From contig CALXDE010000111.1 in the NCBI GenBank assembly GCA_944386965.1, forward strand, positions 1 to 9,621: a stretch of 9,621 nucleotides of DNA. Reading direction: 5' to 3'. The stretch comes from an uncultured Oscillospiraceae bacterium. Its GTDB lineage: Bacteria > Bacillota_A > Clostridia > Oscillospirales > Oscillospiraceae. The translations under genes and the position numbers were made by a program. The notes beneath the pieces were generated by a model. The model was not told the origin of the DNA. It worked only from the letters and a program-made list of their open reading frames with translations, and did not search any database. This document shows positions 5,615 to 9,621 of the stretch, piece after piece. Each line of letters begins with the position of its first letter. Within the stretch, counting starts at the first letter, position 1.

Positions 5615-6826
5615 TTACTGCAGCATATGCCGCTTGAGGTCCTGCCGGTGGCGGATATGCAGCTTCTCCAGCGCGGTGGAGATATGGCGCTTGACGGTGT
5701 TGGGGGAGATGTTCATGTGGGCGCCGATCTCCTGATTGGTCCAGCCCCGGGCCGCCAGCATGCACGCGGCAAACTCCGTGGTGGTCAGGTCGTCCGCCAC
5801 GTCGTGGCCCGTCTCCGGATTGTGGACCCGCCGCCAGCCCGCGGAAAAGCGGTAGGTGATGTCGATGATCCGCCGGAAATCCTCCGGCCAGCCGGGCTTG
5901 ATCACCGCCTCCAGCATTCCGCCCAGAAGGCCGTGATGCTCTCCCAGCCCCTCGATCAGATCATCGGGCCGGGCCAGCTCCCAGGCGGCCAGCAGGTGGT
6001 CCCTGGCCTGGTCCGACCGGCGCAGGCTCATGTAGTCCATCACCGCCATCAGATGCAGATAGATGGCGGGGATGGGGTAGCGCTCCGCCCCCATGGCCAG
6101 GATGGCCTCCACCATGCCGGCGCTGCGGCCGTATTCCTCCCGCAAATAGAGGTGGTGGGCCTGGACATACAGCGCGAAGGCCCGCAGACCCTCCGGCAGC
6201 AGGGGCAGGAACTCCTCCGCCGGGGGGAGGCCCTCCGGCAGCGGCAGATGCAGCAGCACCGCCGCGGCCGCCGCCACAAAGGCCGACGCGGCCCGGAACT
6301 GGGGCGGCGCCGCGCCGGCGGCGGAGAGGGCGGCGTTCATCTCCCCCAGGGCGAATCTGGCCCGCTGGATCTTGCCGATGGAGAGATTGGCGTAGGCATA
6401 CAGCAGGCAGGCCGACAGCCGCACCCCCATGTCCGGGCTGGTGAGATGGGGCTCCGTCTCCCGGACGGCCCGCTCCGGCTGGCCGCTGAAATAGTGGTAC
6501 TCCGCCAGGGCGACGCTCCGCCGCGTCTCCTCCTCCATGGCGGCGATGGCCGCCATGCAGCGCCCCGGGACAAAGGCCGTGTTCATCAGGGGCATCAGCG
6601 TCACGCCGGAGAGCGGCTCCCGGGGCTGGGGCGCAGGCCGTCCCCCGGCCTGTGCCCGCCGGCTCCGGCGGGGGTCCCCGGGCTTCTCCGCGTCAGCGGG
6701 GATCACCCAGGCTCCGCCGATCTTCCGGGCCCCCGCCACGCGCCCCTGGGCGCAGAACTGGTTGACCCGCCGCTCCGACACGCCCCACTTTTTTGCCGCC
6801 TCCCGGGTAGACAGGTAGTCCTCCAT
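5615..6826 (-). CDS. Double-HTH regulator: excisionase/MerR-like N-terminus, LuxR-type C-terminus
   Basis: A 403-residue cytosolic protein with a DNA-binding module at each end. Residues 5-47 (LSTREAAKKWGVSERRVNQF, then a wing ending GGAWVIPADA) match the excisionase/MerR-like winged HTH. Residues 345-403 form a LuxR/GerE HTH: TTTEFAACMLAARGWTNQEI followed by MNISPNTVKRHISTALEKL. The roughly 280 residues between are Ala/Leu-rich helices that look like TPR-type repeats, probably a ligand or partner-binding platform; no receiver or kinase domain is seen. ATG 6826 starts the recognisable HTH directly; its GGAGG is only 1 nt away, so initiation may be weak or depend on AAAGG 10 nt upstream. It has its own promoter about 160 nt upstream. 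The architecture occurs in gut clostridia by recollection; target genes are unknown, with the adjacent small membrane protein one candidate. Confidence 0.85.
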   Translation of the reverse strand: MEDYLSTREAAKKWGVSERRVNQFCAQGRVAGARKIGGAWVIPADAEKPGDPRRSRRAQAGGRPAPQPREPLSGVTLMPLMNTAFVPGRCMAAIAAMEEETRRSVALAEYHYFSGQPERAVRETEPHLTSPDMGVRLSACLLYAYANLSIGKIQRARFALGEMNAALSAAGAAPPQFRAASAFVAAAAAVLLHLPLPEGLPPAEEFLPLLPEGLRAFALYVQAHHLYLREEYGRSAGMVEAILAMGAERYPIPAIYLHLMAVMDYMSLRRSDQARDHLLAAWELARPDDLIEGLGEHHGLLGGMLEAVIKPGWPEDFRRIIDITYRFSAGWRRVHNPETGHDVADDLTTTEFAACMLAARGWTNQEIGAHMNISPNTVKRHISTALEKLHIRHRQDLKRHMLQ

Positions 6827-6868
6827 GCCTCCGCCGCCTTTCCCCTCCGCCAGGGCGAAGGATATTCT

Positions 6869-6884
6869 CTACGGGCATCCGTAG
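6869..6884. promoter_or_regulatory. Perfect small dyad CTACGG-GCAT-CCGTAG in the regulator's leader
   Basis: A perfect 6-bp inverted repeat with a 4-base centre lies 43 nt upstream of the double-HTH regulator's start, between its promoter and its ribosome site. In a stretch otherwise made of G/C runs it stands out. It could be an operator for autoregulation or a leader-RNA hairpin; nothing in the sequence decides between these. Confidence 0.35.
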
Positions 6885-6985
6885 CTTTTGGGGCGGCGGG
6901 CAGCGAAAAATTTTGGCCGCCCCCGCCGCTCTCCATCCCGGGAAGTCGCCCCTCCGCCGGGAAACGCCCGGGTTTTTACAAAAAT

Positions 6986-7015
6986 ATCCTAGCACTTCCC
7001 GGAATTTTCTGTCAA
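6986..7015 (-). promoter_or_regulatory. Sigma-A promoter of the double-HTH regulator
   Basis: The minus strand carries TTGACA (7015-7010), an 18-nt spacer and TAGGAT (6991-6986): a perfect -35 and a 4 of 6 match at -10, inside the only AT-rich patch of the gap. It points at the double-HTH gene and predicts a leader of about 150 nt. The gap 6827-7127 otherwise holds the leader dyad and the hairpins downstream of the aminopeptidase gene; I see no small gene in it. Confidence 0.7.
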
Positions 7016-7061
7016 GGAAATTCGCGCCGCGGTCCGACCGCCCGGGAGGGCGGCGCACAGA

Positions 7062-7096
7062 AGCGCCCGAGACATCCTGACGATGTCCCGGGCGCT
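7062..7096 (-). terminator. Strong hairpin downstream of the aminopeptidase gene
   Basis: Arms of 15 nt (7062-7076 and 7082-7096) pair with one A-C mismatch around a 5-nt loop, about 30 nt after the aminopeptidase stop. On the minus strand only TTCTGTG follows, so the T-tract is poor; it may end the operon inefficiently or protect the mRNA 3' end. A second dyad (7024-7030 with 7050-7056) follows immediately and may help. Confidence 0.55.
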
Positions 7097-7127
7097 GTGT
7101 CCGCAGGCAAAAGGGGGAACGGGAAGC

Positions 7128-8561
7128 TCACCGGGCGGCCATGCCCTTCACCATGTGGTAGAGGGCGCGGACGCCCCAGCCGGAGCCCCCCTTGGGGGTG
7201 TAGGGCATGGCGTGGTCCAGCCACAGGGGGCCGGAGGCGTCCAGGTGCATCCAGGGCTTTCCCTCCACGAACTCCTCCAGGAAGAGAGCGGCGGTGACCA
7301 TTCCCCCCGTCTCCGCCAGGGAGGTGTTGAGCAGGTCGCACACATCCCCCCGGATCTTGCTCCGGGCATCCGGCACCAGGGGGACCCGGCAGATCAGCTC
7401 CCCGGAGACTTCCGCCCCCGCCGCCAGGGCGGACCAGAGGGCGTCGTCGTTGCCCAGCACCGGCGCGCCGTACTCGCCCAGAATCCGCCGGGCAGCCCCG
7501 GTCAGCGTGGCGATGTCCACCAGCCGGGAGGCGTGCTCATACCAGAGGGCATAGGTGATGGCGTCGATCAGCGTCAGGCGCCCCTCGGCGTCGGTGCTGT
7601 TGATCTGGATGGTCTTGCCGCCCATGGAGCCGATGATGTCCCCGGGCCGGTAGGCCGTGCCGGAGATCAGATTCTCACAGGCGGCCACCACGGCCACCAC
7701 GTTGGCGGGCAGGGCCTGCCGGGCGATGGCGCACATGGCGCCGATCACCGTGGCCCCGCCGGCCATGTCGTGCTTCATGGTGGTGAAGCGCTGGCCGGAT
7801 TTCAGGTTGAGGCCGCCGCTGTCATAGGTGACGCCCTTGCCGATCAGGGCGGTGACGTCCTCCGGGTGGGCCGGGTCGCCCATATAGCGCATGACGATGA
7901 CCACCGGCGGGTTGGGGGAGCCCTTGCTCACCTGGCAGAGGGCCTCCATGCCCAGGGAGCGGATCTGCTCCTCCTCCAGCAGCTCCACCTGGAAGCCCCA
8001 GGCCTCGCCCAGCGCCCGGACCTCCTGGGCCAGGCGCAGGGGCGTCTGCACGTTGGAGGGCTCGTTGACCAGATCCCGGGCGATGTTGACGGCCGTACCC
8101 AGGACAACGCCCTCCCGGCCCTCCGCCAGCGCCTCCGCCTCCGCCTGGATCACGACCTCCTCCAGGGCGCGCTCCGGCTTGACGGTCAGATACGGCGTGT
8201 ACCGGTAGGCGGCCATGACCGCCCCCTCCGCCGCGCCGCGCACCTGGCCGCCGGAGAGGCCGGCGGCTGAAACGCCCAGCCGGGCGATCCTCTGCCCCTC
8301 CGCCCAGGCCGTCAGCTTGTCCATGCCCCGGCGGACAGTCTCCGGGTCCGGGGCGTCCCCCAGACCCACAAAGACGCTGGCCCCGCCGCTCCGGTAGTCC
8401 CGGACACAAGCCACCTGGCCCGGCGCCCCGGTAAAGGCCTCATAGGCTTTCGCCAGCTCCAGCTCCCGGGCAGCGGCGCTGTCCGCCGCCGCCAGGCCGC
8501 CCTGCCGGACAAAATACGCCCGCACCGGCACCTCCCGGATCGGGCCGAAACAAACCTGCAT
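7128..8561 (-). CDS. M17 leucyl aminopeptidase
   Basis: A 477-residue cytosolic dinuclear-metal aminopeptidase that removes N-terminal residues from peptides. The N-terminal regulatory domain covers about 1-150. The catalytic domain shows GKGVTYDSGG (241-250), the lysine in LNLKSG, MKHDMAGG (262-269) and NSTDAEGRL (321-329). Lys242, Asp247, Asp265, Asp324 and Glu326 fall at exactly the relative spacing of the E. coli PepA metal ligands, and Lys254 and Arg328 at that of its catalytic pair, so it should be active. The usual Asn of the NTDAEGRL signature is Ser322. The ATG start has AAAGGAG 6 nt upstream. It is the last gene of the operon with the peptide ABC ATPase and the small membrane protein, fitting hydrolysis of imported peptides. 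I withhold pepA because the E. coli role in Xer recombination is not implied. Confidence 0.95.
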   Translation of the reverse strand: MQVCFGPIREVPVRAYFVRQGGLAAADSAAARELELAKAYEAFTGAPGQVACVRDYRSGGASVFVGLGDAPDPETVRRGMDKLTAWAEGQRIARLGVSAAGLSGGQVRGAAEGAVMAAYRYTPYLTVKPERALEEVVIQAEAEALAEGREGVVLGTAVNIARDLVNEPSNVQTPLRLAQEVRALGEAWGFQVELLEEEQIRSLGMEALCQVSKGSPNPPVVIVMRYMGDPAHPEDVTALIGKGVTYDSGGLNLKSGQRFTTMKHDMAGGATVIGAMCAIARQALPANVVAVVAACENLISGTAYRPGDIIGSMGGKTIQINSTDAEGRLTLIDAITYALWYEHASRLVDIATLTGAARRILGEYGAPVLGNDDALWSALAAGAEVSGELICRVPLVPDARSKIRGDVCDLLNTSLAETGGMVTAALFLEEFVEGKPWMHLDASGPLWLDHAMPYTPKGGSGWGVRALYHMVKGMAAR

Positions 8562-8581
8562 AGGATGCTCCTTTCCCGCCG

Positions 8582-8959
8582 TCAGACCAGCAGCAGCGAG
8601 AGGGCAATGTCCACCGCCGCTGCCGCCAGAAACGGCAGATACGCTTTTTGATAGGGATGTCTGGCCTTATAGTCCGTCAGACTGGGAAACTTCGATTTGG
8701 AGCGGACGTAGTCCCTGGTGCGGATGACCTCGAGGTACTTTTGGAAGCCGTACCGGATGGAGTCGAACTGCCCCATGCGGTTTACCAGCCGGAACAGCCC
8801 CATCACCAGCAGAAGGATTCCCGCCACGCCCAGACCGTCCCCCAGGGCGCGCCGGCTGTAGCCCAGGCCCGTCAGCGCCGGGTAGAGCAGCATGACGGCG
8901 GCGCTGGCCGCCTCCAGAGCCGCGAACCGGCCCAGGGACCGGAGGGAGACGATCTTCAC
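8582..8959 (-). CDS. DUF3899-like small membrane protein
   Basis: A 125-residue protein with three hydrophobic segments (about 11-32, 42-60, 106-125) and a basic central loop (61-105) containing FDSIRYGFQKYL. That motif between the second and third helices, with the overall size, resembles DUF3899 proteins of Bacillota as I remember them; no function is known for that family. The start is GTG at 8959, whose GTGA overlaps the TGA of the upstream ABC ATPase gene by four bases, so the two are probably translationally coupled. The aminopeptidase begins 20 nt after its stop. Its place between a peptide-transport ATPase and a peptidase suggests a role linked to peptide uptake, but that is position only. 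It is clearly a real gene; the family name is moderately sure. Confidence 0.85.
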   Translation of the reverse strand: MKIVSLRSLGRFAALEAASAAVMLLYPALTGLGYSRRALGDGLGVAGILLLVMGLFRLVNRMGQFDSIRYGFQKYLEVIRTRDYVRSKSKFPSLTDYKARHPYQKAYLPFLAAAAVDIALSLLLV

Positions 8960-9621
8960 CGCAGCCCCAGCTCCTTCCGGTACCGCTCATACTCCGAGGG
9001 AGAGGCGTAAACCCGGTGGCCGGGCAGGATCTCGTAGTACTGGGGCTCCTCCCGGTCATAGGGGTGGACGGAGGGGTCATAGGGGATGCGCACCCGCCGG
9101 CGCTCAAAGAGGGGGTCCGGCTGGGGGATGGCGGAAAGCAGGGACTTGGTATAGGGATGGATGGGGTGGAGGTAGAGGTCGTCCGCCCGCGCCACCTCCA
9201 CCAGCTTGCCCATGTACATCACGCCGATGCGGTCGGAGAAGTACTTGACCACCGAGAGGTTGTGGGCGATGAAGAGGATGGTCAGCCCCATCTCGTCCTT
9301 GAGCTTGTTGAAGAGGTTGATGACCTGGGCCTGGATGGACACATCCAGGGCGGACACCGGCTCGTCGGCAATGACCAGGGAGGGGTTGGTGACCAGGGCC
9401 CGGGCAATGCCCACCCGCTGGCGCTGGCCGCCGGAGAACTCGTGGGGATAGCGGGTGGCGTGGTCCTTGGTGAGGCCCACCTTGTCCAGAATGCCGTACA
9501 CCAGCTCCAGGCGCTGCGCCCGGTCCTTCATGCCCCCCACCCGCAGCCCCTCGGAGACGATCTCCTCAATGGTCATGCGGGGGTTGAGGGAGGCCACCGG
9601 GTCCTGGAAGATCATCTGCAT
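8956..9621 (-). CDS. Oligopeptide/dipeptide ABC transporter ATP-binding protein, OppF/DppF type (N-terminus off the right edge)
   Basis: The C-terminal 221 residues of an ABC ATPase that powers peptide import from the cytosolic face. In window numbering: the Q-loop region QMIFQDP (2-8), the family stretch SLNPRMT after it, the signature FSGGQRQR (62-69), Walker B LVIADEP (82-88), D-loop SALD (90-93) and the switch histidine in IAHN (His120). The oligopeptide C-terminal extension begins at HPYTKSLLSAIPQPDP (155-170). Walker A and the true start lie outside the window; the Met at the edge is internal. The tail ends EYERYRKELGLR, without the cysteines some OppD/DppD-type proteins carry. A preceding OppD-type ATPase, permeases and a binding protein are expected further right. 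It overlaps the DUF3899-like gene by four bases. It is OppF/DppF-like rather than OppD by the SLNPR motif. Confidence 0.93.
   Translation of the reverse strand: MQMIFQDPVASLNPRMTIEEIVSEGLRVGGMKDRAQRLELVYGILDKVGLTKDHATRYPHEFSGGQRQRVGIARALVTNPSLVIADEPVSALDVSIQAQVINLFNKLKDEMGLTILFIAHNLSVVKYFSDRIGVMYMGKLVEVARADDLYLHPIHPYTKSLLSAIPQPDPLFERRRVRIPYDPSVHPYDREEPQYYEILPGHRVYASPSEYERYRKELGLR

Noticed and set aside
5582..7297. 571-residue open frame on the plus strand
   Set aside because: It is antisense to the double-HTH regulator and crosses a terminator and a promoter; no domain is recognisable.
7083..8270. 395-residue open frame on the plus strand
   Set aside because: It is antisense to the M17 aminopeptidase, whose catalytic residues match PepA spacing; the product is Gly/His-rich shadow.
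1..9621. CRISPR array, insertion sequence, attachment site, tRNA or rRNA
   Set aside because: I saw no regularly spaced repeats, transposase or integrase motifs, terminal repeats with duplications, or cloverleaf sequences on either strand.

Overview
The window is GC-rich DNA with heavy G/C use at third codon positions. It carries strong GGAGG-type ribosome binding sites, sigma-A-like TTGACA/TATAAT promoters and several factor-independent terminators. With the protein families present (zinc-ribbon Ser/Thr kinase, GPH-type symporter, excisionase-HTH/LuxR regulator, Opp ABC ATPase, DUF3899-like membrane protein), this points to a high-GC Bacillota chromosome, most likely a gut clostridium of the Oscillospiraceae type. 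That placement is inference; no rRNA or marker gene is present.

Left part (1-869): the N-terminal two thirds of a zinc-ribbon Ser/Thr protein kinase runs leftward off the edge. It has its own promoter and probably starts at TTG. A long perfect hairpin (787-828) separates it from the next gene.

Centre-left (870-5014): a leftward LysR-type regulator is divergent from a rightward pair, an AbgB-like M20 amidohydrolase followed by a 12-TM-type GPH/MFS cation symporter. The layout resembles the enterobacterial abgR/abgABT locus (divergent LysR, M20 hydrolase, transporter). Here the transporter belongs to a different family and no AbgA partner is visible. The regulator's promoter is nearly consensus and a perfect 15-nt palindrome covers its -35, a good candidate operator. 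A bidirectional terminator closes the pair. The likely job is uptake and hydrolysis of an amidated small molecule or N-acyl amino acid; the substrate is unknown.

Middle (5015-7020): a leftward 122-residue protein with one membrane segment that I do not recognise, then a leftward regulator with an excisionase/MerR-like HTH at the N-terminus and a LuxR/GerE HTH at the C-terminus. The regulator has its own TTGACA promoter, a roughly 150-nt leader and a terminator.

Right part (7021-9621): a leftward operon of an OppF/DppF-type peptide ABC transporter ATPase (its N-terminus lies outside the window), a small DUF3899-like three-TM protein that overlaps it by four bases (GTGA), and an M17 leucyl aminopeptidase 20 nt further on. 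Together these suggest import of peptides and their intracellular hydrolysis. A strong hairpin follows the aminopeptidase.

I see no mobile element, CRISPR array, tRNA or rRNA. Nothing here amounts to a demonstrated new system. The items most worth a second look are the LysR/M20/GPH locus with its palindrome, the double-HTH regulator with its leader hairpin, and the unknown small membrane protein.
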